Numbered from the stretch's first letter, positions 18,000 through 27,268 are shown. The stretch is 64,000 nucleotides of DNA from Thalassospira marina (GCF_002844375.1 NZ_CP024199.1:1624001-1688000); one strand, 5' to 3'. The notes: generated by a model from the sequence alone, not told the origin. Numbers and translations are program-made.

Positions 18000-18430
18000 G
18001 TTGCGCCTCCCGTCTTGGTGGTGTCGATAGAGCGAACGTTAAAATGGCAAAACCATTGTCCGCCTCATTTTTGTAACGGCGAGATGACAGCACAATTCAG
18101 GGGGGCAATCAATGCTGCGCCGCAATAAATCAGACAATTCACATGTAAATAATCGCCAAAAGTTCGTTTACGGGAAACTGCGTAAATAAAAACGATTATA
18201 AATTGTGGCATTTGCCCGGATTTTCGCGGCTACGATGCAGGGTGGGTTTAGGTAGAGTCACAGGGCGGGGAATGGCCGGGCAGGGGTATATTGTATGCCA
18301 AGCCGGATTCTATCAATTGAACCAATATATTGGTCCGCTGACACCACTTGGCGAAGCTGATTTTGCTGCGCGTATTTGAACATTTGACCGGGCTTGAGAT
18401 AGTGCGGGGTGATCCCCCTGAGCGCAGATA
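18000..18430. other. Gene-free stretch upstream of the peptide operon
   Basis: About 430 bases that should hold the promoter of the ABC operon (minus strand), though I cannot place it with confidence. Near 18308-18420 a short plus-strand stretch reads like a decayed Crp/Fnr N terminus (see findings). Nothing else is apparent. Confidence 0.4.
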
Positions 18431-18463
18431 CAAAAAAAGCCGCATGATCCAAAGATCAGCGGC
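18431..18463 (-). terminator. Terminator of the first tRNA-Asp gene
   Basis: On the minus strand GCCGCTGATC and GATCATGCGGC pair around a short loop and are followed by seven T residues. It lies 22 bases past the tRNA 3' end. Confidence 0.9.
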
Positions 18464-18484
18464 CTATTTGTACTCTAAAAAGAG

Positions 18485-18561
<77 letters not shown>

Positions 18562-18577
18562 TCGGTGTGTGGCGCGG

Positions 18578-18606
18578 TTTATATAAAGGGCTGCCGGGTC
18601 TGGCAA
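18578..18606 (-). promoter_or_regulatory. Sigma-70 promoter of tRNA-Asp copy 1
   Basis: On the minus strand TTGCCA (-35), a 17-base spacer and TATAAA (-10) lie 16 bases before the tRNA 5' end. The same arrangement precedes the second copy. Confidence 0.85.
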
Positions 18607-18904
18607 GCGTTTTTTTGCAAAAAAATAACAGTAACTTGGCAGGCCCGGTTTTCCGGGAAAAATCGCACGCTGTTTGCTCTGTTTTGCGGGGTCGGAAAGG
18701 TGAATGGGGTTTTGGCGGCGGCAAAAATAAACCCAAATCGCAAATCGGTGCGCAGGCGGAGGATGCCAAAAACGCAAAATACGCAAACCTTTGCCCGAAA
18801 ATTTTTATTCGGGCAGGCGGGCACAGGGCAAATTATGCAAATCGGGGTGGGACGAAATAAACAGGAAGAGTAAGGCCGACATCACGGCTGCCAGGGCGCA
18901 AAAA
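18607..18904. other. Spacer between the two tRNA-Asp units
   Basis: About 300 AT-richer bases with no coding frame I can support and no similarity to the flanking tRNA units. Only a small CCCGG/CCGGG hairpin near 18645 stands out. Confidence 0.5.
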
Positions 18905-18937
18905 CAAAAAAAACGCCAGCGAATAAATCGCGGCGTT
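18905..18937 (-). terminator. Terminator of the second tRNA-Asp gene
   Basis: On the minus strand AACGCCGCGA and TCGCTGGCGTT pair, with one bulge, around a 5-base loop and run into eight T residues. It lies 24 bases past the tRNA. Confidence 0.88.
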
Positions 18938-18961
18938 TCTTTTGTTTTTCCCGAAGGAAAA

Positions 18962-19038
<77 letters not shown>

Positions 19039-19054
19039 TCGGTGTGTGGCGCGG

Positions 19055-19083
19055 TTTATATAAAGGGTGGTTCAGTCTGACAA
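19055..19083 (-). promoter_or_regulatory. Sigma-70 promoter of tRNA-Asp copy 2
   Basis: On the minus strand TTGTCA (-35), a 17-base spacer and TATAAA (-10). The -35 half and spacer differ from copy 1, while the -10 half lies in the duplicated block. Confidence 0.85.
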
Positions 19084-19353
19084 GCCCCTTTTTTCATGAA
19101 ATGTCGTTTTTTTTATCGGCCCAACTTTTGCGGCAGTTTGGGGCAGCGAATTTCGCCAGCAATGTCCGGGGCTTGCATATCCCACAGAATATTAATATTA
19201 GACAAACCGCATGTGTGTTCGCACATTTGGAAGCATTCTTGATGCGGATCAAGGCAAAAAATCGCGCAAAGAGCTATTTATAAAACTGTAACGTTTTCAG
19301 CTAACTACCGATAATTCCCTGCTTTTGAAGGGGGAATTCGCGGACAAGCAGGA

Positions 19354-19776
19354 ATGGACCCTGCCATGAAAGATAATGGACCAATACCACCGCTGCTTCG
19401 CCAGATTAACGATGCTTTGACGCATGTTAGCCTGGGAGCACAAACGCAGGCCGGTCGCACCGATGAAGGTGGGCGTCAGGACCTTGCCGATATACTGACC
19501 CTGTTTCGCAGTGTCGTTATGCTGTGGGGGGCGCAAAATGCCGTCCTGAGCGGCGATGCACCACTGGCGCGGGAATGGATGAAAGCCCGTCTTGATGCCA
19601 TCTCGCACGAACTTGACGCCATTCTGGCAGGCCTTGAGACATTGGGCATCGGTCGTCATAGCCCGGATATCGACGTTGCGGTTTCCGCCTTAGATAGCGG
19701 CGATACCAGCGAGGTCGACGAAAATTTCGAACTGATCGACTTCGTAAACCATGTGAAAGGCCAGCGTAGCATCTGA
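19354..19776 (+). CDS. Small protein of unknown function
   Basis: A 140-residue soluble, mostly helical acidic protein, which I do not recognise. Near the middle it reads GDAPLAREWMKARLDAISHE and it ends in an acidic segment (DTSEVDENFELIDFV). AGGA touches the ATG at 19354, whereas the ATG at 19366 (MKDNGPIPP) has that AGGA 12 bases upstream, so the start is not settled. It is convergent with the HPt-like/receiver pair at 20.0-21.1 kb. Confidence 0.6.
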   Translation: MDPAMKDNGPIPPLLRQINDALTHVSLGAQTQAGRTDEGGRQDLADILTLFRSVVMLWGAQNAVLSGDAPLAREWMKARLDAISHELDAILAGLETLGIGRHSPDIDVAVSALDSGDTSEVDENFELIDFVNHVKGQRSI

Positions 19777-20007
19777 TTAAAACGTCGCCATCATACCGAC
19801 GCCTGGTTAACGGGCATCTGCCTTTGCCTTCGGGCATTGGAAAACGCGCAACGAAACTGGTTCGCCAGCCCGGGGTTTAGGGGAGGTCGGCTTTCAGATG
19901 CCAGATCACCGCGCAGTTTTTCAAACGGTGGATGCCCGTTATTTTTTTGCGCGGCGTACTGCGATAAAACGCCATCGGGGGGGGATGCGGATTGGGCGAG
20001 GGGCTGT

Positions 20008-20520
20008 TTACTCGCGGGGTTCGGCATAACGCGCGGCAAGTTTTGCCAGCGCTACAGTGGTTGCCTGTTCGATTGACGTCCCAAAACCGGTAACCCGACT
20101 GGCAAGAATCACGTAGATCGCATCAATATGCAATTGTGTGACCATAAGCTGGCGGCGGTTTGCCGTTGTGCGACCCGCCAGAAAAATTTCCAGCGATTTG
20201 GCAATCTGCGTCATTAACGGATAATCAAATGTGCCGCCCAGGGCTTTGGTTGAATAGGCAAGGTCGGCGCATTTTTCAACGGCAGCAGACCGCAGATCGG
20301 CATTGCCAATCGCATCAATAACCAGTTGCCGACTTTCTGTTAGATCATGGCCGATGCTGCGCACAAAAGAATCACTGCTGCGCTGGACAACTTTTTCCAG
20401 TTCTTCAAGCTGTTCCGGGGCAAGGTCAACATCGAATCCCTTGGTGAAGTTGACGGCCCGCTGCTTTAGCTCCGTACGGGGCGGGATGATTTGAACTTTT
20501 GGTAGCTTCTGTTCATTCAT
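20008..20520 (-). CDS. HPt-like helical protein lacking the usual phosphorylatable His
   Basis: A 170-residue helical protein encoded just after an atypical receiver-domain gene. Residues about 85-108 (ADLAYSTKALGGTFDYPLM) resemble, from memory, the HPt-like core of a Rhodospirillales family usually written HDIKGQGGTFGYPL. Here the His position is Tyr (Y89) and Asp-Ile are Ser-Thr. A later segment (QLHIDAIYVILASRVTGFG) matches that family's second helix pair. The only other candidate His, H58 in SIGHDL, lies outside the core. The ATG at 20520 (MNEQKLPK) gives a compact protein; the open frame upstream overlaps nothing conserved. Function is unknown; a phosphorylation-independent partner of the receiver is my inference. 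Confidence 0.55.
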   Translation of the reverse strand: MNEQKLPKVQIIPPRTELKQRAVNFTKGFDVDLAPEQLEELEKVVQRSSDSFVRSIGHDLTESRQLVIDAIGNADLRSAAVEKCADLAYSTKALGGTFDYPLMTQIAKSLEIFLAGRTTANRRQLMVTQLHIDAIYVILASRVTGFGTSIEQATTVALAKLAARYAEPRE

Positions 20521-20599
20521 CTGGTTTGGGCTGTCCCGGCAGGTTGAAAGGTTGCCCGCAATTAGGGCAAACGATCTTACCTTTTTTAGTCGCCTGATA

Positions 20600-21100
20600 C
20601 TAGTTTCTCTTGTCGGTGCCGCGGCGGTCCGGGCCATCAAACGGGACTTGGCGGCGGCGGCGGTCCGGGCCGAAATAGGTGCTGGTATTGATAAAATGGC
20701 GCGGCCGCGTGATCACGGATACAAGCCGGCTATACAGGGCCTTGGCGTTAAACGGTTTTGCCAGAAATTCGGTAATGCCAAGGTCACGCGCGGTGGTGAC
20801 ATATTGCTGTTCGGAATGTGCCGTTAGCATAATGACAGGCACAAACCGGTTGGGCGAGGAGGTGGAATTTCGCAGGGAATCGAGAAATTCCAGCCCGTCC
20901 ATACCGCGCAAACGCCATTCGGTAATAATGATATCGACCTGCTGGGTGCGCAAAATGCGAAAGGCTTCTTCGGGTTTGCCCACCCGGCGAACGCTGACCG
21001 CCCCCAGATAGGATAATGTGTCGAACACAACCTGCGCAGATATCTTGTCGCCATCCACGACCAGAAAACTGACTTTGCTAAAATCGATTTTTGCACTCAT
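20600..21100 (-). CDS. Single-domain response regulator with Glu at the phosphorylation site
   Basis: A receiver-domain protein of about 166 residues with no DNA-binding domain. The fold is clear: FLVVDGDK, IIITEWRLRGMDGLEFL, VIMLTAHSE (Thr switch) and FLAKPFNAKAL (conserved Lys). At the phospho-acceptor position the usual Asp is Glu (E61, codon GAA), and one of the paired acidic residues of the Mg pocket is Gly (V-D16-G17-D18). The tail (YFGPDRRRR, DGPDRRGTDK) is basic, as in several alphaproteobacterial stand-alone receivers. The start is uncertain: in-frame ATGs at 21118 and 21112 also exist, and none has a strong ribosome binding site. It is followed by the HPt-like gene 79 bases downstream. 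Confidence 0.85.
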   Translation of the reverse strand: MSAKIDFSKVSFLVVDGDKISAQVVFDTLSYLGAVSVRRVGKPEEAFRILRTQQVDIIITEWRLRGMDGLEFLDSLRNSTSSPNRFVPVIMLTAHSEQQYVTTARDLGITEFLAKPFNAKALYSRLVSVITRPRHFINTSTYFGPDRRRRQVPFDGPDRRGTDKRN

Positions 21101-21297
21101 CAGGTCTTGCATCCGCATTGGGCTGTACGGCAACCTATACCGTCAATCTTGCCAGTTCCTGCTGGCAGCAGCCGGGTTAACAGACTGTGTTACATACATT
21201 AGTTTTAATTCATTACCGGTTTGTCGGTGTGGCGGCAAGCATGATCTATGGCCTTGCGATGCCTTGAAACCAATGTTTGTGCCGCGTCGCGATCCCC

Positions 21298-21834
21298 CTA
21301 CAGGTTTTTCAATTCATCCGGGCTGACCGAATTTTCAGCGGCATTTTCGTCGCCATTTTCGGTTTCCAGTACCAGGGTTTCACCTTCGCCATCGATCAGT
21401 TTCACCTGCACGCCGGATTCGCCAAACATTTCGGTCGAAATGTTCATATCCTGCTCCCAGCGCTCCAGAAAATCCGGGGTCAGTTTTTGCCGGTCCACAT
21501 AAACCTCGGCAATACCAGCCTGGATAATGGCGCGTGCGCAATCGCTGCAGGGAAAATGCGTGACATAAAGTGCACAACCATCAAGCGATGTGCCGGTATA
21601 GCTGGCATTGTAGATCGCATTGCGTTCGGCATGTTCGGTATAGGCATATTTGGTCGGGCGCTGATGGCGTTCCTCGATTTCATCATTCACGCCGCGCGGA
21701 AACCCGTTATAGCCAACGGCGCGGATTTCCTTTTTCGGGCCGATCACAACGGCACCTACCTGCGTGCTGCGGTCTTTGGACCAGTCGGCGATATGCGCGG
21801 CCAGTGCCAGAAAACGATGGTCCCATTTGCTCAT
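21298..21834 (-). CDS. dCMP deaminase-family protein
   Basis: Zinc-dependent deaminase, most likely deoxycytidylate deaminase (dCMP to dUMP) for dTTP synthesis. The zinc motifs are H-A-E (YTEHAERNAIYNAS) and P-C-x-x-C (FPCSDCARAI), with the dCMP-type GYNGFPRG loop. The 178 residues from the ATG at 21834 (MSKWDHRF; GGGAA 9 bases upstream) match the family. The frame is open upstream, but the extra 48 residues look non-native. After the deaminase fold there is an acidic tail of about 40 residues (GEGETLVLETENGDENAAEN), which is longer than usual. Confidence 0.9.
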   Translation of the reverse strand: MSKWDHRFLALAAHIADWSKDRSTQVGAVVIGPKKEIRAVGYNGFPRGVNDEIEERHQRPTKYAYTEHAERNAIYNASYTGTSLDGCALYVTHFPCSDCARAIIQAGIAEVYVDRQKLTPDFLERWEQDMNISTEMFGESGVQVKLIDGEGETLVLETENGDENAAENSVSPDELKNL

Positions 21835-22108
21835 ATTTGAAAATTCCCGAATTAAACCCTGGATCGTTGTTCCGCGGGCAATGATAGCTGATTTGTCTTT
21901 TAAAGAGGTCGTCACAGGGGGGTGTCCAGCGAAAAAATTGTCATTCGACCTTGGCTTAGCAGAAAAGTAACTGTTCAAAGCGGGCGTGATTCACTATTAA
22001 GGGGATACCCCCAGACACGAAAAATCAGGATATTTTGGCGCGCCCTGTTTCACTCTGGTTGTCGCGCCAGAATTCAATGGAAACCGAAAAACAACGAGGT
22101 AAAAGCGG

Positions 22109-23533
22109 ATGCGCCGTCAACGTAAGGCGAAAATCATCGCAACCCTGGGGCCGGCAAGTTCTAGGCCGGACGTTCTGGAAAAGATCGTCCAGGCAGGCGT
22201 CGATGTCTTTCGTTTGAATTTCTCCCACGGCGAGCACGCCGAACATCAGGCACGGTTTGAAACGATCCGGGAAGTCGAAGCCAAGCTTGGTCGTCCGATT
22301 GGCGTTCTGATGGATTTGCAGGGCCCGAAGATTCGGGTTGGAACTTTCGCCGACGAAAAAATCACCCTGGAAGCCGGTGCGCAATTCCGGTTTGACATGG
22401 ACAAGAAGCCGGGGGATCAGACCCGCGTTTCGCTGCCCCATCCCGAAGTTTTTGCCGCGTTGCAGCCGGGTGCAAGCCTGCTGCTTGACGATGGCAAGCT
22501 GCGCATGCGGGTTGATAAATGCGATGAAAATTCAGCGGATTGTACCGTTGAAATCGGCGGTCCGCTGTCGAATCGCAAGGGTGTTAACCTGCCTGACGTG
22601 ATGCTGCCGATGTCGCCGCTGACCGAAAAGGACCGTATCGATCTGGTTTACGGTCTGGAAATGGGTGTCGATTTCGTTGCCCTGTCCTTCGTTCAGCGCC
22701 CTGAAGACGTTGCCGAAGCACGCAAGCTGGTCAATGGCCGTGCTGCCATTGTTTCAAAGCTGGAAAAACCGCAGGCAATTGAACATCTTGATGAAATCGT
22801 CGCCCTTTCCGACATCATCATGGTGGCCCGTGGCGACCTTGGCGTTGAATGCCCGCCCGAAGATGTTCCGATCCTGCAGAAACGCATCATCAAGGCCTGC
22901 CGTGAAGCCGGTAAACCGGTTATTGTGGCAACCCAGATGCTCGACTCCATGGTATCGAACCCGGCACCGACCCGTGCCGAGGCATCCGACGTGGCAACTG
23001 CCATTTATGATGGGGCCGATGCGGTCATGCTTTCGGCAGAAAGTGCCGTTGGCAAATATCCGATTGAAACCGTCAGCATCATGAACCGCATCATGGTTCG
23101 TGTTGAACGTGACGAACTTTATTTCCGCCTGCGCGAAGCATCCCGCCCGGATCCGGAGCATAATGCTCCTGATGCGATCAGCGCTGCTGCCCGCCAGGTT
23201 GCCGGAACGATTGGTGCCAAGGCCGTGGTGACCTATACCACCTCTGGCTCGACGGCATATCGTTCGGCACGCGAACGGCCGGAAGTTCCGATTCTGGGCC
23301 TGACGCCGAAAATTCAGACAGCACGTCGTTTGGCGCTGTGCTGGGGGGTTCACCCGGTCTTTACCCGCGATGCCACCAATTTTGGTGAAATGGTGGGTAT
23401 CGCCTGTGACGTCGCCAAGCGCGAAGAATTTGCCGATAACGGTGATTCGCTGGTTATTACCGCAGGTGTTCCGTTCGGTACGCCCGGTGCGACCAATATT
23501 CTGCGAATCGCATGGCTTTCGGGGCGTGGCTGA
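22109..23533 (+). CDS. pyk: Pyruvate kinase
   Basis: Converts phosphoenolpyruvate and ADP to pyruvate and ATP, the last step of glycolysis and of the Entner-Doudoroff route. The 474-residue length is normal. Visible motifs are RAKIIATLGPAS-like RKAKIIATLGPASS, LNFSHGEH, the catalytic-Lys motif AIVSKLEKPQA, IMVARGDLGVECP and KPVIVATQMLDSM, with the C-terminal domain intact. GAGGT with an 8-base spacer precedes the ATG. It is monocistronic, closed by the terminator at 23569-23600. Confidence 0.97.
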   Translation: MRRQRKAKIIATLGPASSRPDVLEKIVQAGVDVFRLNFSHGEHAEHQARFETIREVEAKLGRPIGVLMDLQGPKIRVGTFADEKITLEAGAQFRFDMDKKPGDQTRVSLPHPEVFAALQPGASLLLDDGKLRMRVDKCDENSADCTVEIGGPLSNRKGVNLPDVMLPMSPLTEKDRIDLVYGLEMGVDFVALSFVQRPEDVAEARKLVNGRAAIVSKLEKPQAIEHLDEIVALSDIIMVARGDLGVECPPEDVPILQKRIIKACREAGKPVIVATQMLDSMVSNPAPTRAEASDVATAIYDGADAVMLSAESAVGKYPIETVSIMNRIMVRVERDELYFRLREASRPDPEHNAPDAISAAARQVAGTIGAKAVVTYTTSGSTAYRSARERPEVPILGLTPKIQTARRLALCWGVHPVFTRDATNFGEMVGIACDVAKREEFADNGDSLVITAGVPFGTPGATNILRIAWLSGRG

Positions 23534-23568
23534 TTGCCGTTGGCATCACCGCTTTATCCTGTTGCAAA

Positions 23569-23600
23569 GGGCTGCCTTCGGGCGGCCCTTCGTGTTTTTC
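23569..23600 (+). terminator. Terminator of pyk
   Basis: GGGCTGCC and GGCGGCCC pair around a TTCG tetraloop (one mismatch), followed by TTCGTGTTTTT. It lies 36 bases past the pyk stop. Confidence 0.85.
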
Positions 23601-24087
23601 GGCACTTCATTTTTTGCGGTGTTGGTTCGTTCTTTAACTTACTCCCATACACCCGCGCATCGGTTGTCAGTGTTTGGCGCGTTTGAAAACGTAGTTCCCT
23701 GTTTCCGGGGATTGACCGGGGTTCGGCCTGGTTTGGCTTCATTACAGTCCTTTTCAAATCGTTCAAAATTTGCGTTCTGCCGGGCTGCAAAAGGGGCAGT
23801 GCAGTGCGCGTTAAGGCTGTGGGGCGCTAAACATATGGCATCTCTGGGTTTTGGCAGGTGGCGTTAAGGTTTTTTTGAACATTTCTGCCGATAGTGAAAA
23901 ACATGGAAATAAGCCTGCCATGGGGACAGTTTTTTGGCAGGTCTTTGGTTTAAAAAGAACTTTTGGGGCTGATCTGTTGTTCTGGCCGGGCCACCTTGCT
24001 ACAAGGATGGCGGTCAATTTCCAGATTGAACCGGGGAATCGGCAAATCGGTGCCAAAACCCAATAAAAAGTGGGGATACAAAAGAAC
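23601..24087. other. Gene-free stretch between pyk and the next gene
   Basis: About 490 bases with no coding frame I can support on either strand. It should contain the promoter and leader of the gene at 24088; no operator or RNA structure stands out. Confidence 0.5.
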
Positions 24088-25608
24088 ATGCTGGCCTGGA
24101 TGTTCAATCGGCAAAAATCAAAGGACGCGGATAACAAGGACCGCGCTGGCGATAAATTGCGCGAACTGGCCGACATTGTTCGCACCGTTGCCCCCGACGA
24201 ATTCTCCATGAACAAACCGGTTGCGACCCGGTCCGATATGTCGGCGCGGTCGTCGAACCCGCATGATCATTCCTCGCCTGAGGACGAATCATTTTTAAGC
24301 TTTGCGGCCCGCATTGGTGCCGATGAAGACGAATATGATGACGACGATGATGCCTTTTATATGCCGACCCGCCATGGCGAGGATGACAGCGAAGCGCGCA
24401 TGGATGTGTCGCGCCGTTTGCGCCGCCATTTGCCCGACATTACCGCGTCCCAGCGCATGGAAATGGTCGACGAGTTTATGGATGCCATTGTGCGTCTGGC
24501 CGATTGTTATCGCCCGCAGGTGATTGCGCTGATCGAACAGGAACTGGGCCATACCCCATATCTGACCCGTCAGGCAGCCAACCGTTTGCGCATGGATCTG
24601 GCAAATATCGGGCAGGTTCATATTGTTGAATATGTTGAACTGTTAAACGATTCCGATTTTCTGGATCTGGTGCGTGGGCGTGGCGAATTTACCACCACAG
24701 CCCGGACGCGGGATCGCATGCGCGCCAATATGGCCCACGCCCGCCGCGCGCAGGACCGTAACGACGCCACCAAGGTTGGGCTGTTTGCCCGCCTGCGTCA
24801 GGGCGAAGAAGCGCCTGAGAATGTCGTTGAAATCGCCCCGCATTTTGACCGGTCCGCATCGCGTAAAAACGAAACCCCGGAAGAACGCCTGCTGAATGGC
24901 CGGGACCGTTTGTCCCGCCAGGCGCAGCGTCGCATGGCGCATTTTATTGCAGCCTCGCTGTTTGATACGCTGGTTGAAGAAGGCCGCCTGCGCGCGGAAG
25001 TCGCCCGTGCCGTTCGTCAGGCCGTGCGTCAGCGCATTGAAAAGGTCCGGTTCGATAGCCGCGTTGCCCGCGATACCCGCCCGCCCGTTGGCGAAGATAT
25101 CGCCAATGCCGACCTGTCGCTTGAAGGCAATACATTTTCTGATGGCCCCGCAACGCGTGGCCCGACGGTTGAGCAATATGTGCTTGATGCCCTTGCCCGC
25201 AATGATGACGAGGCCGTGGTGCGTGAACTCGCACGTTATGGCCAGTTGCCGCCATCTGTTGTGGCAAAAATTCTGGATTCGGGCAGTGCACGCGCCATAA
25301 CGGCAATGGCTTGGCGGGCAGGGATGTCCGCGCAGTCTGCTGTTGTGCTGCAAATCAGCTCCGGCATTGACGAAGACGCGCTGGAAACACCAGGTACTGG
25401 CGGGCGCTTTGGCATGCCGCGCGCTGATATGGACTGGTATATCGATTTCTTCACCGATCCCGCGACCCCATCTGCGGCAGAAACCCAGGCCGCGGCCGAA
25501 AAAGCAGCCAAAAAGGCCGCCGAAGAAGCCGCAGCCAAGGAAGCTGCCGATGCCAAAGCTTCAAAATCGCCCTCCTTGCGGCGTCGATTCGCGCGTAAGG
25601 GAGACTAA
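24088..25608 (+). CDS. Large helical-repeat protein, possibly DUF2336-like
   Basis: A 506-residue soluble protein of unknown function. The N-terminal 100 residues are charged and low in complexity (acidic stretch DEDEYDDDDD near residue 90). The middle and C-terminal parts are helical and HEAT-like (for example DDEAVVRELARYGQLPPSVV and RAITAMAWRAGMS), which reminds me of the alphaproteobacterial DUF2336 family; this is tentative. Residues about 460-506 form an Ala/Lys/Glu-rich helix and a basic end (SLRRRFARKGD). The ATG at 24088 (MLAWMFNRQ) is chosen over a GTG at 24070. It is followed after 6 bases by the next unknown gene, so the two form an operon. Confidence 0.7.
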   Translation: MLAWMFNRQKSKDADNKDRAGDKLRELADIVRTVAPDEFSMNKPVATRSDMSARSSNPHDHSSPEDESFLSFAARIGADEDEYDDDDDAFYMPTRHGEDDSEARMDVSRRLRRHLPDITASQRMEMVDEFMDAIVRLADCYRPQVIALIEQELGHTPYLTRQAANRLRMDLANIGQVHIVEYVELLNDSDFLDLVRGRGEFTTTARTRDRMRANMAHARRAQDRNDATKVGLFARLRQGEEAPENVVEIAPHFDRSASRKNETPEERLLNGRDRLSRQAQRRMAHFIAASLFDTLVEEGRLRAEVARAVRQAVRQRIEKVRFDSRVARDTRPPVGEDIANADLSLEGNTFSDGPATRGPTVEQYVLDALARNDDEAVVRELARYGQLPPSVVAKILDSGSARAITAMAWRAGMSAQSAVVLQISSGIDEDALETPGTGGRFGMPRADMDWYIDFFTDPATPSAAETQAAAEKAAKKAAEEAAAKEAADAKASKSPSLRRRFARKGD

Positions 25609-25614
25609 GCGCCA

Positions 25615-26544
25615 ATGTCGCTTGACCTTGGGATTTCCTATGACGGTTTGAAATATGCGCTATCCATCAAGGATAGCTATCGCACGCGCGAACCGTTAAC
25701 GGTGACCGGCGCGGGCGATAAAAAGCGCCTTTTGATGCCGGAACATTTGCTCAGCAATGATCTGGCGCTGTTGCAATATGATGATCCGCTGGCTTTGGCC
25801 GTGATTGCCACCAAAGACCCGGAAAGCCCGATGGCATTGGCGGCAGCAACCCGTATGGGCCCCCATGCCAAATGCAAGGAACTGATTACCGGTATTTTTG
25901 AAGTGGTTGGCGACGCCACCAAGCACGAACTGGTGCATGACTGCATCAAGCTTCTGACCAAAAATGCGTTCAGCCCGGAATCGATGCATGTAGTGCGCAA
26001 TCGCGCATCAAACCATGTGTTGGAAATTCGCGAATTTTATCGCCGCGCGATGACGGAAAATTTGCGTGCTTTGCTTGATGGCAAGCGGGAAGCGCGTGAT
26101 TTTGTTGATGAATTTATCGAGCTTGCGACCAGCGGCAATTTGCGCATTGAAATCTACAAGCGTCTGGTGATCAAGCTGATGCGCTCGGATGCCGTGCGCC
26201 CCAGTGTGAAATTCATGCTGCTGGAGCGCCTCGATTGTTTTCCGCAGATGGTCAAAATCCAGATTGTGTCCGAGGTCAATGCCGCGCCCGATACGGCCGA
26301 ATATCAGACCCTGAAACAAGAACTCCGCTGGATTTACGAAGCCAAAACCCGCGAAACCAAACGCGATACGGCAGAGCGTTCGGCAAAATCCTGGCTGGCA
26401 CCATCCCGGATGGATTTTGCGACTGCGGCTGGCATGCAAAATAGCCGCAACGCCGACCAGCAGCGTGCCCGGGATCCCTATCATGGCGGTAAATCGGCCA
26501 TGCCGGGCTTTAACAGCCGCGATATCGCCTCCTGGCTTAGCTAG
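25615..26544 (+). CDS. Conserved-looking cytoplasmic protein of unknown function
   Basis: A 309-residue protein with no recognised domain. It begins MSLDLGISYDGLKYALSIKD, is helical through the middle (CKELITGIFEVVGDATKHE, RDFVDEFIELATSGNLRIE) and ends with a loop-rich tail (GGKSAMPGFNSRDIASWLS). No signal peptide or membrane segment is present. It starts 6 bases after the DUF2336-like gene's stop, which strongly suggests co-transcription and a shared role. Base and codon use match the neighbours. Confidence 0.7.
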   Translation: MSLDLGISYDGLKYALSIKDSYRTREPLTVTGAGDKKRLLMPEHLLSNDLALLQYDDPLALAVIATKDPESPMALAAATRMGPHAKCKELITGIFEVVGDATKHELVHDCIKLLTKNAFSPESMHVVRNRASNHVLEIREFYRRAMTENLRALLDGKREARDFVDEFIELATSGNLRIEIYKRLVIKLMRSDAVRPSVKFMLLERLDCFPQMVKIQIVSEVNAAPDTAEYQTLKQELRWIYEAKTRETKRDTAERSAKSWLAPSRMDFATAAGMQNSRNADQQRARDPYHGGKSAMPGFNSRDIASWLS

Positions 26545-26632
26545 GCCTGCTATCTTTTCCATCACATGAACGGATGGTGGGGGGGGGCGCTCGTTTGATC
26601 TGCCTGCGCCCTGTGGTGCGTGTCGGCGTCAG

Positions 26633-26959
26633 TTAACCCGCAATCGCCCGGTTCTGGTTGCTGGCAACGTTGGCGTTGCGTGCGGGCAGGGATGGCGTTT
26701 CGTTCTGTTGTAGGTAAACCGTGCAGACAACGCGCAAAAGCGATGCAAAATTCGGGATATTACCGCGCTGGGCGACGACTTCGTCATGCAGAAGCCCCAG
26801 GAATTGCGGTGTGCTGTAACCATCCTTCAGGGCAATTTCATCGATAATCTGCCAGAAACGCTGTTCTAACCGCAGGCTGGTGACAACACCATTGATCCGA
26901 ACTGATCGGGTTGTTGTTTCATAAAGTGCCGGGTCGGTTCCTGAATAGATATTGCACAT
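26633..26959 (-). CDS. Ribbon-helix-helix domain protein
   Basis: A 108-residue protein. Residues about 17-75 fit the alphaproteobacterial RHH_4 type: the strand RSVRINGVVTSLRLE, then FWQIIDEIALKDGYS and NFASLLRVVCTVYL. Such proteins are probably DNA-binding regulators, but no target is known. The C-terminal 20 residues are polar (NANVASNQNRAIAG). AAGGG lies about 7 bases before the ATG at 26959. It is convergent with the two-gene unknown operon. Confidence 0.8.
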   Translation of the reverse strand: MCNIYSGTDPALYETTTRSVRINGVVTSLRLEQRFWQIIDEIALKDGYSTPQFLGLLHDEVVAQRGNIPNFASLLRVVCTVYLQQNETPSLPARNANVASNQNRAIAG

Positions 26960-27173
26960 GACATTCCCTTTCCCTGGCTTTGTTTATTTGCATCCTATGC
27001 TGCGCATCGGATTCGGCCATCATCCTGTCAGATGGCCGGAACCGCCACGTAGCGCGCCTAAAATTGCCTGCAAATCGTGCGGGAAGGCTGGGGAAATGGC
27101 AAGTTGTATGTGCAGGCTTGGCGGCAGCGTGCGGATATGCAGGGCAGGATTAGGATGCGAAGAGTGCGCATCG
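26960..27173. other. Gene-free stretch before the PfpI terminator
   Basis: No supportable gene. It holds the promoter side of the ribbon-helix-helix gene, but I recognise no defined element. Confidence 0.5.
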
Positions 27174-27220
27174 CAAAAAAGGCGGCAATGTTTTGTGCGT
27201 TAACATTGCCGCCTTTTATT
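27174..27220 (-). terminator. Bidirectional terminator after the DJ-1/PfpI gene
   Basis: GGCGGCAATGTT (27181-27192) and AACATTGCCGCC (27202-27213) form a 12-bp perfect stem. The minus strand runs into six T residues and the plus strand into TTTTATTT. Confidence 0.9.
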
Positions 27221-27268
27221 TAAGGCCCATCAGCTTGGTATGGGGGCTTGGTCACCCACATGCAGGTC

